DNA of 37,308 nucleotides, taken from NCBI GenBank assembly GCA_017828975.1, contig JAGAJN010000027.1, positions 1-37,308 on the forward strand, read 5' to 3'. The notes below the pieces were generated by a model. That model saw only the letters and a list, made by a program, of their open reading frames with translations. It was not told the DNA's origin and made no database searches. Positions within the stretch are counted from its first letter, which is position 1; every line of letters begins with the position of its first letter. Shown piece after piece: positions 17,989 through 26,953 of this stretch. Source of the stretch: Oscillospiraceae bacterium. GTDB taxonomy: Bacteria > Bacillota > Clostridia > Oscillospirales > Ruminococcaceae. The translations under genes were made by a program, and so were the position numbers.

Positions 17989-18736
17989 GATACTTATTGT
18001 TGAGGACGATTCTGCACTGAGATTTGTCTACTCAAAGAAAAAGGTGTGGAGCGACTGCGGTTTCTGCATTGAAGATCAGGCGTCAAACGGGAAGGACGCT
18101 CTTGCGCTTATTGAAAAGAAAAAGTACGACCTTATCCTTACCGATATTCAGATGTCCTTTATCGACGGCATAGAGCTTATGCGTGAGATGCGGTCAAGGA
18201 ATATTCAAAGCGAGGTTGTGCTTGTAAGCTCCTATGATGAATTTGAATATGCACGTCAGGGGCTTGTTTACGGTGCAACGGACTACATATTAAAGCCCGC
18301 CGATGACAATAAGCTGAAGGAAATGCTCCTTCGCGTAAAGGACAAGCTTGATGCAAGAAGGGAAATTGCAAAGGAGGTCAGAGAAGCCGCAGACAGCTTT
18401 GATATTTCCGTTCCCGAGGAGGGTATGACGTATAATATCTGCCGATATTTTTCGGACAATTCCGACAGGATAATAACCCTTGAAGAAATGTCGGAGGGCT
18501 TCGGATTCAGCAAGGATTATTTCGGAAAGCTTTTCAAAAGTCATATGGGAGTAAGCTTCAACAGCTTCTATTCGGCTGTAAAAATTGAGAAAGCCAAGGT
18601 CTTGCTGAAAACGGGTAATTACAAAAATTATGAGATAAGCGATATGCTGGGCTATTCGACGGTGGATTATTTCGCAAAAATTTTCAAGGAGATGACGGGT
18701 GTCACACCCACGCAGTTTAAGACGCATAATGAATAA
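17981..18736 (+). CDS. Response regulator with AraC-type DNA-binding domain
   Basis: A 251-residue protein with SD GGAGAGG inside the kinase gene. The receiver domain (residues 1 to about 125) has EDDSALRF, phospho-acceptor D55 (LILTDIQMSFIDG) and DYILKPADD. The AraC/XylS HTH pair follows at about 150-248 (FGFSKDYFGKLFKSHMGVSF, then LGYSTVDYFAKIFKEMTGVTP). This is the YesN-like type common in Clostridia. It is presumably phosphorylated by the Hpt domain of the upstream kinase. Likely targets are the divergent urease promoter with its phased repeats and the promoters carrying the 18-bp motif; this is inference from layout. Confidence 0.93.
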   Translation: MYKILIVEDDSALRFVYSKKKVWSDCGFCIEDQASNGKDALALIEKKKYDLILTDIQMSFIDGIELMREMRSRNIQSEVVLVSSYDEFEYARQGLVYGATDYILKPADDNKLKEMLLRVKDKLDARREIAKEVREAADSFDISVPEEGMTYNICRYFSDNSDRIITLEEMSEGFGFSKDYFGKLFKSHMGVSFNSFYSAVKIEKAKVLLKTGNYKNYEISDMLGYSTVDYFAKIFKEMTGVTPTQFKTHNE

Positions 18737-18809
18737 TTCTTTCTCCTGACTTTCATAAAAGTTGTGATTTTGCTGCTTTTTGCAGTGTTTTATCTGATTA
18801 TTCGGGTGC

Positions 18810-18835
18810 AAATGCAGGATTTTATATGTTATAAT
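18810..18835 (+). promoter_or_regulatory. Promoter of the cytidylate-kinase-like gene, with 18-bp motif copy 2
   Basis: AAATGCAGGATTTTATAT (18810-18827) is followed directly by TGTTATAAT, an extended -10 (TATAAT 18830-18835). There is no recognisable -35 box, and the motif fills the -35 to -10 region. The match to 15247-15264 suggests the same DNA-binding protein acts at both. Confidence 0.65.
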
Positions 18836-18885
18836 CTAATCATCAAATAAAAACCGCAAGGTTCTTTCGGAAAGGCGTGGTTATT

Positions 18886-19584
18886 ATGGACAATTACGTT
18901 ATAACGATAGCAAGAGGCTTCGGCAGCGGCGGAAAGCAGATAGGTCTTGACCTTTCAAAAAGGCTTGGGATCCCCTGCTACGAAAGTCAGATACTTGCAA
19001 TGGCATCAAATTACAGCGGAATAAATAAGGATCTCTTCTTTCAGGTGGACGAAAAGCTGAGAGGCTACCATCTTATCAAGCGGCTGATGAAAGCCAACAA
19101 TAAAGATGACATCGTCGAGCCTACGGAGAGAAGCTTTACCTCCGATGTGAATCTTTACAACATTCAGGCGAAGATAATTCGTGAGCTGGGAAAAAATCAG
19201 TCCTGCATTATCATAGGAAAATGTGCAAATCATCTGCTTCGGGATTATGACAATGTCGTCAGCGTTTATATTGAAGCTCCCCGTGCCTACTGCGTCAAAT
19301 CTGTTACCGAAAAGTTAGGCGTCACAGAGGAAGAAGCACATAATATGATATATCAGACGGACAAATACCGTGCAGATTATTACAAATACTACACGGGCGG
19401 CGATAACTGGACAAATCCCGTGCTTTATGATATGACCCTGAACAGTGCCCGTATCGGCAGGGACAAATGCGCAGAGCTTATCATTGAATATCTCAAGATA
19501 AAGCTGGGCGATGATATTCTTGAGAAAAAGGGTACTGAGGAAAATGAAAAGGCACTTCGCCAGATGGGTATTATTCAGCAATAA
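18886..19584 (+). CDS. Cytidylate-kinase-like family protein
   Basis: A protein of 232 residues from ATG 18886, with GGAAAGG 10 bases upstream; an earlier GTG at 18877 is too close to that site. The N-terminus VITIARGFGSGGKQIG is the P-loop form of the cytidylate-kinase-2 family (a Pfam group distinct from true Cmk), followed by GIPCYESQIL and the central SCIIIGKCANHLL strand. YRADYYKYYTGGDNW contains the Y-x-x-Y-T/S segment typical of this group. Function is unknown for most members, which often sit beside transporters in Clostridia. Here it lies between the two-component system and urtA and shares a promoter motif with the kinase, which argues for a regulatory or metabolic link to urea uptake rather than nucleotide salvage. 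That last point is inference. Confidence 0.85.
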   Translation: MDNYVITIARGFGSGGKQIGLDLSKRLGIPCYESQILAMASNYSGINKDLFFQVDEKLRGYHLIKRLMKANNKDDIVEPTERSFTSDVNLYNIQAKIIRELGKNQSCIIIGKCANHLLRDYDNVVSVYIEAPRAYCVKSVTEKLGVTEEEAHNMIYQTDKYRADYYKYYTGGDNWTNPVLYDMTLNSARIGRDKCAELIIEYLKIKLGDDILEKKGTEENEKALRQMGIIQQ

Positions 19585-19598
19585 TTATTCGACAAAGA

Positions 19599-19641
19599 GG
19601 TCGGCTATGGAATTTTTTTAAGTTCCGTGACCGGCTTTTTT
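19599..19641 (+). terminator. Hairpin and T-run between the cytidylate-kinase-like gene and urtA
   Basis: GGTCGGCTATGGAA pairs with TTCCGTGACCGGC using several G-U pairs, with one internal mismatch, followed by CTTTTTTAT. It ends just before the urtA ribosome binding site. I see no separate urtA promoter, so it may be a partial terminator or attenuator controlling entry into urtABCDE. Confidence 0.6.
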
Positions 19642-19664
19642 ATATTTAAATGGAGGAAAGATTT

Positions 19665-20939
19665 ATGAGAAAGTTAGAATTAACAAAAGCTGCGGCACTT
19701 GCTGCAGCGGCGGCAATGATGATGTCACTTTCGGGCTGCGGAGGAGGAAGTTCAGACGGCGGAAGTGCTTCTTCCGAGGTCACAACAGCAGCTGCATCGG
19801 CAGGAGATGACACCGTAAAGGTGGGACTTCTCCACTCCCTGACAGGCTCAATGGCTATCAGCGAAAAGGCGGTAAGCGATGCGGAAAAGCTTGCTATTTC
19901 CGAGATAAACGCAGCGGGCGGCGTTCTGGGCAAGCAGATAGTTTTCGTTGAGGAGGACGGTGCTTCCGAGCCTTCCACATTCGCAACAAAAGCTGAAAAG
20001 CTCATTGACGGCGAAAAGGTCACAACTATTTTCGGCTGCTGGACCTCCTCTTCAAGAAAAGCGGTAAAGCCTATCGTTGAGGATTACGGTTCACTGCTCT
20101 GGTACCCCGTTCAGTATGAGGGCATGGAGGCATCGCCCAACATTGTGTATACAGGTGCTGCACCCAATCAGCAGATAGTTCCCGCTATTGAATATCTTAT
20201 CGACAAGGGCTATAAAAAGTTCTTCCTGCTGGGTTCGGACTATGTATTCCCCAGAACTGCAAATATGATAATCAATGCACAGGTTAAGGCTGCGGGTCTT
20301 GAAGTTGTCGGCGAGGAATATGCCGATATGGACCAGACTGATTTTGCTGCGATCATCTCCAAGATCGAAGCTGCACAGCCCGATGTTATCATCAATACAC
20401 TCAACGGTACGGGCAACGTTTCCTTCTTCAAGCAGATGTCCGAAAAGAATTACACAAGCAAGGAATATATGACCATGTCCTTCTCTATTGCAGAGGAAGA
20501 GGTTGCTACCATCGGCGCTAACATTCTTCAGGGACATATGGTTTCCTGGAACTACTACCAGACCACACCCGGCAGCGTAAACGAAGCATTTGTAAGTGCA
20601 TACAAGGCTGCATACGGCGAAAACAGAGTAACAAGCGACCCTGCGGAGGCAGCTTATGATGCTGTATATCTCTGGAAGGCAGCTTGTGAAAAGGCGGGTG
20701 CATTTGATACGGCTTCCGTAGTTGCGGCAATTGAAGCAGGCGGAATTTCCTTTGACGCTCCTGAGGGTACAGTTACCATTCAGGGCGACAATCACCACCT
20801 TGTAAAGCCTGTAAGAATTGGCGAAGTCGGCGCAGACGGACTTATCAACGAAGTATATGCGACCGACCCCGTTGCTCCCGACCCTTACCTTGCTACATAT
20901 GATTGGGCTGTTGCAGCAGGTATCCAGCCTCTTGAATAA
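19665..20939 (+). CDS. urtA: Urea ABC transporter, substrate-binding lipoprotein UrtA
   Basis: A 424-residue lipoprotein. ATG 19665 is chosen because GGAGG lies 8 bases upstream. A basic N-terminus and alanine-rich core lead to lipobox LSGC, then a Gly/Ser/Thr linker (GGGSSDGGSASSEVTTA). The mature part is a Leu/Ile/Val-binding-fold protein (VKVGLLHSLTGSMAISE, INAAGGVLGKQI). LLWYPVQYEG and FGCWTSSSRKAV are hallmarks of UrtA/FmdD-type urea or short-chain amide binders. Beside urtBCDE and urease, urea is the natural substrate. The binding protein is separated from urtB by a strong hairpin, consistent with its higher expression. Confidence 0.93.
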   Translation: MRKLELTKAAALAAAAAMMMSLSGCGGGSSDGGSASSEVTTAAASAGDDTVKVGLLHSLTGSMAISEKAVSDAEKLAISEINAAGGVLGKQIVFVEEDGASEPSTFATKAEKLIDGEKVTTIFGCWTSSSRKAVKPIVEDYGSLLWYPVQYEGMEASPNIVYTGAAPNQQIVPAIEYLIDKGYKKFFLLGSDYVFPRTANMIINAQVKAAGLEVVGEEYADMDQTDFAAIISKIEAAQPDVIINTLNGTGNVSFFKQMSEKNYTSKEYMTMSFSIAEEEVATIGANILQGHMVSWNYYQTTPGSVNEAFVSAYKAAYGENRVTSDPAEAAYDAVYLWKAACEKAGAFDTASVVAAIEAGGISFDAPEGTVTIQGDNHHLVKPVRIGEVGADGLINEVYATDPVAPDPYLATYDWAVAAGIQPLE

Positions 20940-20979
20940 TTGATAATACCTATTTTCATTGGTTAAAAATCCCCCTCCT

Positions 20980-21050
20980 GAGCGAAATCTTCGGCTGCAC
21001 GGATTTCATTTTCAAGATACTTGCAGCCGGAGATCTCGCTTTATTTTTCT
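20980..21050 (+). terminator. Intercistronic hairpin between urtA and urtB
   Basis: GAGCGAAATCTTCGGCTGCA (20980-20999) pairs with TGCAGCCGGAGATCTCGCTT (21022-21041) over 20 bp with G-U pairs and at most one mismatch, followed by TTATTTTTCTTT. Such a partial terminator after a binding-protein gene commonly lowers transcription of the downstream permease genes. Confidence 0.8.
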
Positions 21051-21070
21051 TTACGAAAAGGAGTGTTTTT

Positions 21071-21976
21071 ATGGAACAGCTTATAAATACGCTGTTTAAC
21101 GGCATAAGCCTCAGCTCCATTATTTTGCTGACATCTATCGGTCTTGCCATAACCTTCGGACTTATGAAGGTCATCAATATGGCACACGGCGAATTTCTTA
21201 TGATCGGTGCATACATGACCTTCGTTATGCAGCAGATATTCGTTAAATTTTTCCCCGAAAGCGTCAGGGATATATATTATTTTGCGGCAATTCCGTTCGC
21301 ATTTCTTGTGACCTTCCTGCTTGGCAGCCTGCTTGAGCGGTTCGTTATTTCAAGACTTTACGGACGTGAGATAGACAGCCTTCTTGCGACCTACGGCATA
21401 AGCCTAATTTTACAGCAGGCGGCAAGAAGCATTTTCGGAACACAGGGCGTCAACGTCAATGCGCCGTCCTTCCTAAACGGCGGAATAACCATAGGCGGCT
21501 GCACATTCTCTTACAACAGACTGTTCATCATTTTTATGGTCGCACTTTGCCTTTTCCTTGTATGGCTGATTATGTACAAGTCAAATTTCGGCAAGCAGAT
21601 GAGAGCAGTCATGCAGAACAGAACTATGGCACAGTGCATGGGAATAAACTCCCGCCGTGTTGATAATATCACATTTTCCATCGGTTCGGGGCTTGCGGGA
21701 ATTGCGGGCTGTTCGGTGGCACTTCTCGGTTCCATAGATTCCACGGTCGGTCAGAGCTATATTGTAAACTCATTTATGGCAGTCGTTTTGGGCGGCGTAG
21801 GAAAGCTTCTGGGAACTGTTATCGGTTCGACCATAATCGGTTCGGCAAGTATTTTTACGGAGCATTATACTTCTTCGACCATTGCAAAGGCTATCGTTCT
21901 GCTTATCGTTATCGTATTTTTGCAGAAGCGTCCTCAGGGTCTGTTCGTTATCAAGAGCAGAAGCCTTGATGAATAA
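21071..21976 (+). CDS. urtB: Urea ABC transporter permease UrtB
   Basis: A 301-residue LivH-type inner-membrane permease with AAAAGGAG before the ATG. Typical family segments are LTSIGLAITFGLMKVINMAHGE, MIGAYMTFV and GIAGCSVALLGSIDSTVGQ, with FMAVVLGGVGKLLGTVIGS near the C-terminus, the region that contacts the ATPase. About 8 membrane helices are evident. It pairs with UrtC to form the urea channel. Confidence 0.93.
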   Translation: MEQLINTLFNGISLSSIILLTSIGLAITFGLMKVINMAHGEFLMIGAYMTFVMQQIFVKFFPESVRDIYYFAAIPFAFLVTFLLGSLLERFVISRLYGREIDSLLATYGISLILQQAARSIFGTQGVNVNAPSFLNGGITIGGCTFSYNRLFIIFMVALCLFLVWLIMYKSNFGKQMRAVMQNRTMAQCMGINSRRVDNITFSIGSGLAGIAGCSVALLGSIDSTVGQSYIVNSFMAVVLGGVGKLLGTVIGSTIIGSASIFTEHYTSSTIAKAIVLLIVIVFLQKRPQGLFVIKSRSLDE

Positions 21977-21988
21977 GGAGGTGTCGGT

Positions 21989-23092
21989 ATGAAGCTTATC
22001 AAAAAGCAGGGAGATAATATCTGCTTTTCTGTTATCGTGCTTATTCTTGCGGCAATGCCTTTGATGCTTAATGCGGGAATGCTCAGCGGTTCATCAACGG
22101 TGCTGTTTCTCGGAAAATGTATTGCATTTGCGGTGGTAGCTATCGGGCTTGACCTTATTTGGGGCTATACGGGAATACTCAGCCTCGGTCACGGACTGTA
22201 TTTTGCCCTCGGCGGATACTGCATGGCAATGTATCTTAAATTACAGCAGACAAACGGACAGATAACCGACTTTATGCACATCGGCGGAATTGAAACACTT
22301 CCTCTTGTATGGCGTCCCTTTAAGTATCTTCCGCTGACAATTATTCTGATAGTTGCCGTACCCTCGCTGGTGGCATTTTTAGTTGGATATTTTATGTTCA
22401 AAAAGAGAGTTAAGGGCGTTTATTTTTCCATCATATCACAGGCTCTTACATGGGCAGCATATTCCATATTCATCGCACTTTCTCCCTACACAAACGGAAA
22501 CGTCGGCATTACCGAGATAAAGACCGTTTTCGGCAGCATAAAGGGCGATGCAAACAGGGCGAATATGTTCACGCTTTTCTACGTATCTCTGGCAATTCTG
22601 GTGCTTGTTTATGCACTGGCAAAATTCCTTGTAAGCAGAAAATTCGGAAAGCTTCTCGTTGCTATCCGTGACGGCGAGAACAGGACATATTTCTCCGGCT
22701 ACAATGTCAGCAGCTACAAGACCTTTATCTACGTTCTTTCCGCTGCAATTGCGGGAATTGCGGGTGCGGTTTTCGTAAACTTCAACGGCAGCATTACGCC
22801 CTCGCAGATGACTATCGCATATTCCATCACTATGGTAATATGGGTGGCTATCGGCGGCAGAGGAACAATTATCGGTGCGGTTATCGGTGCATTCCTTATC
22901 AATCTCTGCGAATACAACCTCAGCTCGGGCAGTATGGTGGAGATCTGGCAGTACATAATCGGTGCTGTTTTCTGCATAACAATTCTGTTTTTCAAGGGCG
23001 GTATTGTCGGAATTGTAAGAGATCAGCTTCCCGCATTTATCGGCAGATTGAAGAATAAAAAAGCAGTTCCCGCAAAGGAGGCAGCAAAATGA
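21989..23092 (+). CDS. urtC: Urea ABC transporter permease UrtC
   Basis: A 367-residue LivM-type permease with AGGAGG before the ATG, 12 bases after urtB. The family signature GYTGILSLGHGLYFALGGYCMAMYL lies near residue 60-85 and YKTFIYVLSAAIAGIAGAVF near 245. About 9-10 membrane helices are evident, with a longer soluble insert (residues about 80-105) as is usual in UrtC. It overlaps urtD by 4 bases. Confidence 0.93.
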   Translation: MKLIKKQGDNICFSVIVLILAAMPLMLNAGMLSGSSTVLFLGKCIAFAVVAIGLDLIWGYTGILSLGHGLYFALGGYCMAMYLKLQQTNGQITDFMHIGGIETLPLVWRPFKYLPLTIILIVAVPSLVAFLVGYFMFKKRVKGVYFSIISQALTWAAYSIFIALSPYTNGNVGITEIKTVFGSIKGDANRANMFTLFYVSLAILVLVYALAKFLVSRKFGKLLVAIRDGENRTYFSGYNVSSYKTFIYVLSAAIAGIAGAVFVNFNGSITPSQMTIAYSITMVIWVAIGGRGTIIGAVIGAFLINLCEYNLSSGSMVEIWQYIIGAVFCITILFFKGGIVGIVRDQLPAFIGRLKNKKAVPAKEAAK

Positions 23093-23856
23093 TCGTCAAT
23101 GAAAATGTGCTTGAAATAAACAATATTTCCGTTTGCTTTGACGGATTTTACGCACTGACCGAAGTAAAAACTGCGGTAAAAAGAAACACCGTGCATTTCT
23201 TCATCGGTCCTAACGGTGCGGGAAAAACTACGCTGCTTGATATTATCTGCGCAAAGACAAAGCCCACCTCGGGAACGGTCATTTTCTATCCCAAGGACAA
23301 GGAGCCTGTCCGTCTGACGGGAATGAAGGAATACAAGATAGTCACCGAGGGCATTGGCAGGAAATTTCAGGTCCCCAGTGTTTTCGTAAATCTTACCGTC
23401 GCCGAAAATATGATACTTTCGCTGAAAGGTCATAAGGGCATTATGGATTCAATTTTCCGCAAACCGTCCGGTGAAGATATGGAAAATATCTATGCGACTC
23501 TTGAAAAGGTCGGTCTGAGAGAGCGTGCAGATGTGAGAGCGGGCAGCCTTGCCCACGGCGAAAAGCAGTGGCTGGAAATTGCAATGCAGCTTTTGCAGAA
23601 GCCCGAAATAATCATGCTGGACGAGCCTGCTGCGGGTATGGGAAAGCCCGAAACCTTCAAAACGGGCGAAATTCTCAAAGAGATAAAAAAGGACTGCACT
23701 ATTATCGTTATCGAGCATGATATGGATTTTGTCAAGCAGGCGGCGGATATTGTTACCGTTCTTCATGAGGGGAAAATGCTTATGGAGGGCAGCATAACCG
23801 ATGTGCTTGCGGACAAGACCGTTCAGGCGGTATATCTTGGCAGAGGCGGTGAATAA
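23089..23856 (+). CDS. urtD: Urea ABC transporter ATP-binding protein UrtD
   Basis: A 255-residue LivG-type ATPase. Walker A is IGPNGAGKTTLL; the signature is LAHGEKQWLEIAMQL (the LAHGEKQ variant of LSGGQ usual in UrtD); Walker B is IIMLDEPAAGM, with IEHDMDF as the switch His. It begins within the last codons of urtC, so it is translationally coupled. Confidence 0.94.
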   Translation: MIVNENVLEINNISVCFDGFYALTEVKTAVKRNTVHFFIGPNGAGKTTLLDIICAKTKPTSGTVIFYPKDKEPVRLTGMKEYKIVTEGIGRKFQVPSVFVNLTVAENMILSLKGHKGIMDSIFRKPSGEDMENIYATLEKVGLRERADVRAGSLAHGEKQWLEIAMQLLQKPEIIMLDEPAAGMGKPETFKTGEILKEIKKDCTIIVIEHDMDFVKQAADIVTVLHEGKMLMEGSITDVLADKTVQAVYLGRGGE

Positions 23857-23858
23857 AA

Positions 23859-24551
23859 ATGCTGGAGCTTAAAAATATTGATTCATATTACGGTGAGAGC
23901 CGTGTTATCGAGGACCTTTCCTTTAATGTTCCAAAGGGCAAAATAGTCGGCTTTATCGGCAGAAACGGCGTCGGAAAGAGCACCACTCTCAAAAGCATTA
24001 TGGGTATTGTGAAAACGCCCTCGGGACAGGTCATTTTCAACGGCGAGGACATAACAAAAAAGCCCGTTTATGAGCGGGTAAAGCTTGGTATCGGATATGT
24101 TCCGCAGGGGCGTGACATTTTCCCGCAGATGACTGTTCAGGAAAATCTTGAGCTGGGACTTCAGCCTATCGGAGGGAAGGGAAATATCCCCGATTATCTC
24201 TTTGATCTGTTTCCCATACTTCCGAAATTTGCAAAGAGAAGGGGCGGCGACCTGTCGGGCGGTCAGCAGCAGCAGTTGGCTATTGCAAGAGCCTTGGCGG
24301 CTGAGCCGAAGATACTTATTCTCGATGAACCCACAGAGGGAATTCAGCCGTCTATTATTCGGGACATTGGTGCGGCTATCAAAAAGATAAACGAGTGGAA
24401 GGGCATTACCGTTCTGCTTGTGGAGCAGTATCTTGATTTCGTGCTGGAAAACACCGATATGCTATATGTAATGGAAAAGGGCAAGATCATTTATCAAAAC
24501 GATACCAAAGCTGCCGACGGTGCAGAGGTGCAGCGTCTGATGACAGAATAA
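23859..24551 (+). CDS. urtE: Urea ABC transporter ATP-binding protein UrtE
   Basis: A 230-residue LivF-type ATPase that starts 2 bases after urtD. Walker A is IGRNGVGKSTTL, the signature is LSGGQQQQLAIARAL, and Walker B is ILILDEPTEGIQ. GYVPQGRDIFPQMTV is the family Q-loop region. It completes the five-gene urea importer. Confidence 0.94.
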   Translation: MLELKNIDSYYGESRVIEDLSFNVPKGKIVGFIGRNGVGKSTTLKSIMGIVKTPSGQVIFNGEDITKKPVYERVKLGIGYVPQGRDIFPQMTVQENLELGLQPIGGKGNIPDYLFDLFPILPKFAKRRGGDLSGGQQQQLAIARALAAEPKILILDEPTEGIQPSIIRDIGAAIKKINEWKGITVLLVEQYLDFVLENTDMLYVMEKGKIIYQNDTKAADGAEVQRLMTE

Positions 24552-24571
24552 TTTCCACGGAGGTAAATTTA

Positions 24572-25639
24572 ATGAGTGACATCGGCGAAATACTTATAGT
24601 TGATGATGTTCCCGAGCAGATAACCTTTGCAGGGAGTATTCTCCGTGAAGCGGGTTACAAGGTGCGGGCTGTCACAAGCGGAGGAGCGGCGCTGTCATAT
24701 CTCGAAAGACATCAGCCCGATCTTATTATGCTTGATATAAAAATGGCGGATATGAACGGGCTTGATGTATGCAGAAAAATAAAGTCCGACGAAATGACAA
24801 CAAATATCCCCGTGATCTTCTTCACTTCCGACGGAAGTCCGCAAACCATACGAAAGGGCTTTGAAGCGGGCTGCTGTGATTATGTTCTGAAACCGTTCAT
24901 AAGAGAAGAATATCTTGCGAGAGTAAAAACTCACATTGAGATAGCAAGGAAAACCATTGAGCTTGAAAATGCAAACAGCGAGCTGAAAATGTTCACATCG
25001 GCGGTGTCACACGACCTGAGATCGCCCCTCAGCGTTATGAAAATGCTCATCGATACTCTTGAAGATGAACTTGAAAACGGCAGCGGCGACGATGTAAAGC
25101 AAATTATGGAAATGCTCAAAGGCAAATCCGAACAGACGCTGAAAATGACGGAGCATCTTCTGGAGTTTTCAAGGGTCTGCAACGCCGTCCCGAAAATCGA
25201 AAGCATTGACCTGAATATCCTGCTTGAAGATATTTGCACTGAGCTTACCGCACTTGAACCTGACAGGAATATCACATTGGATATTTCACCTCTGCCGACG
25301 GTTTCGGGCGACAGCGTGCTTATCAGGCTGCTTTTCAGGAATCTGCTGTCCAACGCTTTTAAATTCACAAGAAATCGTGAAAATGCGGTGATCGCAGTTT
25401 CTGCCGTTGATGACAGGAAGTATGAAATTATTTCCGTAAAGGATAACGGAGCGGGTTTTGATATGAAGTACTATGACAAGCTTTTTGCGGTGTTCAGAAG
25501 GCTTCATTCCGATGAATTCGAGGGGAGCGGTGTGGGACTTGCTCTTTGCGACAGGATAATCAGGCGTCACGGCGGGAAAATACAAGCTGTCGGTGCGCCG
25601 GATAAGGGTGCGGAGTTTAGTGTGTATTTCAAAAAGTAA
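24572..25639 (+). CDS. Soluble hybrid REC-histidine kinase
   Basis: A 355-residue protein, 20 bases after urtE, with CGGAGG before its ATG, so it is the last gene of the urt operon. The receiver domain comes first (VDDVPEQ, D55 in MLDIKMADMNG, YVLKPF). HisKA follows with H147 (AVSHDLRSPLSVM), then HATPase with the N box LLFRNLLSNAFKFT, DNGAGFD and GSGVGLALC. There is no membrane segment or sensor domain. This reversed REC-then-HK order is typical of cytosolic relay or phytochrome-style kinases that take input from another kinase. It may receive signals linked to urea uptake; partners are not visible. Confidence 0.9.
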   Translation: MSDIGEILIVDDVPEQITFAGSILREAGYKVRAVTSGGAALSYLERHQPDLIMLDIKMADMNGLDVCRKIKSDEMTTNIPVIFFTSDGSPQTIRKGFEAGCCDYVLKPFIREEYLARVKTHIEIARKTIELENANSELKMFTSAVSHDLRSPLSVMKMLIDTLEDELENGSGDDVKQIMEMLKGKSEQTLKMTEHLLEFSRVCNAVPKIESIDLNILLEDICTELTALEPDRNITLDISPLPTVSGDSVLIRLLFRNLLSNAFKFTRNRENAVIAVSAVDDRKYEIISVKDNGAGFDMKYYDKLFAVFRRLHSDEFEGSGVGLALCDRIIRRHGGKIQAVGAPDKGAEFSVYFKK

Positions 25640-25682
25640 GCGGATACATCGGTCATTGGGAAAATACTGTTCAACAGGACTG

Positions 25683-26951
25683 TTACAGCTCTCGGGTATC
25701 GCCGTCACGGACTTCCTCACCCGGTGGAGGGTCCACCCAGCCCGATTTTCCATTCATAAATGCAAGCTTGGATTCCTCGCTTGACCTTGCCCAGACATTC
25801 CATTCCCGAACGTCGAAATCCTCACCGACCGCATCATAGGACATTACCGCATACATCAGGGAAGCGTTCAGCGGTATGCGGAAAAGCATATACTTATCGC
25901 TGCTGTTGAACATTACGATATATTCGCAGATATGAGAACCTCTGCGGACACGGGAATATGTATAGTTCATGCACTTTATATCGTTTTCCAGACGGGCTGC
26001 GGCAGCTTTTGCGGAGGGTGATGCCAGCAGCTTCGATCTGTTTATGCGGCGGCTGGTTTCATATCGTTCGTGCTCGTTCTCATCGCCGTACTGTATGGTA
26101 TCTCTTGCGTCGTCGGGGGTGAAGGGCTTTATCTCGCCGTCACGCTCCATTATCCGCTGTGCGATGACCGCATTCCAGTATTGCCTAAAATAGAGAGTGC
26201 GGTTGGGGTGCTTGTCCCCTGCGACCATAAACAGACCGCTGTCTGCGATTATCCTGTATGTATCCTTTCCCGATTTCCCTGCGGCAAGCTTTCTTTCGGT
26301 CTTTGCGGCGGAATCGGACATGGTTATCCCCAGAAGCCGAAGCAGTGCCAGAACTATTCCTGCGGCAAGGTTTGTAAGGATAAACAGCGGCAGGAAAAGG
26401 CACCATATGCAGGATACGCCAAGCATCAGAAACGCCAAAATCAAATTAACCGTATCGGCACGGTCTTCGCCCACATAGCCCATGGACTTTCCCTCTTCGT
26501 TTACATAGATGAAGTTTTTGTTTATCAAGGCATCGTCAATAGCGGCTGCGGGGTCAAGATGACGGTACAGCGAACAGGGAAGTCCTATGCCGAAGATAAG
26601 ACACAGCAGTCCTGCGACAAGATCGACAAACAGATACATTCTTATGACCTTTGCGGTAAATTCACCGATCTCGATACAGAGCAGCTTTGCGATAGGCATA
26701 GGTATTTTTTTATCGCTTTTGGTTCCGAAAAGATATTTTCCGACCTCTACGGAAGCCTCCTCGGGAGTCAATATGGTCCCGTCGGGAACGGCACCGATAG
26801 CGCTGCTTACGGTAATAACGGTATCGGGATATTTTTCCTTGAAATCGTTGTACGGGCTTTCATATCCGAATAGTTTTGCCGCGAGAAAAACAAGTCCTAT
26901 GGAAACAAATAATACTATGGCTTCAAGAATGGCTGTGAATATCGGTTTCAT
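25683..26951 (-). CDS. Membrane protein of unknown function
   Basis: A 422-residue protein I do not recognise. ATG 26951 is preferred because AGGAG lies 7 bases upstream; ATG 26957 is too close to it. Membrane segments are seen near residues 5-27 (AILEAIVLFVSIGLVFLAAKL), about 105-130 (LFVDLVAGLLCLIFGIGLP), and a double hydrophobic region about 165-205 (LILAFLMLGVSCIWCLFLPL, then LTNLAAGIVLALL). The C-terminal half (about 215-420) is soluble, alpha/beta-like, with many aromatic and charged residues. It overlaps the rhodanese gene's stop region by only a few bases of spacing, so the two form a short operon. Convergent to the urt operon. Function not proposed. Confidence 0.75.
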   Translation of the reverse strand: MKPIFTAILEAIVLFVSIGLVFLAAKLFGYESPYNDFKEKYPDTVITVSSAIGAVPDGTILTPEEASVEVGKYLFGTKSDKKIPMPIAKLLCIEIGEFTAKVIRMYLFVDLVAGLLCLIFGIGLPCSLYRHLDPAAAIDDALINKNFIYVNEEGKSMGYVGEDRADTVNLILAFLMLGVSCIWCLFLPLFILTNLAAGIVLALLRLLGITMSDSAAKTERKLAAGKSGKDTYRIIADSGLFMVAGDKHPNRTLYFRQYWNAVIAQRIMERDGEIKPFTPDDARDTIQYGDENEHERYETSRRINRSKLLASPSAKAAAARLENDIKCMNYTYSRVRRGSHICEYIVMFNSSDKYMLFRIPLNASLMYAVMSYDAVGEDFDVREWNVWARSSEESKLAFMNGKSGWVDPPPGEEVRDGDTREL

Positions 26952-26953
26952 TA

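Noticed and set aside
20091-20798. A 235-codon minus-strand frame opposite urtA
   Set aside because: Antisense to a well-identified binding protein; Cys-rich translation without a domain.
26070-26873. A 267-codon plus-strand frame opposite the unknown membrane protein
   Set aside because: The minus-strand frame has a ribosome binding site, membrane helices and operon context; the plus frame is rich in Cys, Lys and Gln without any pattern.
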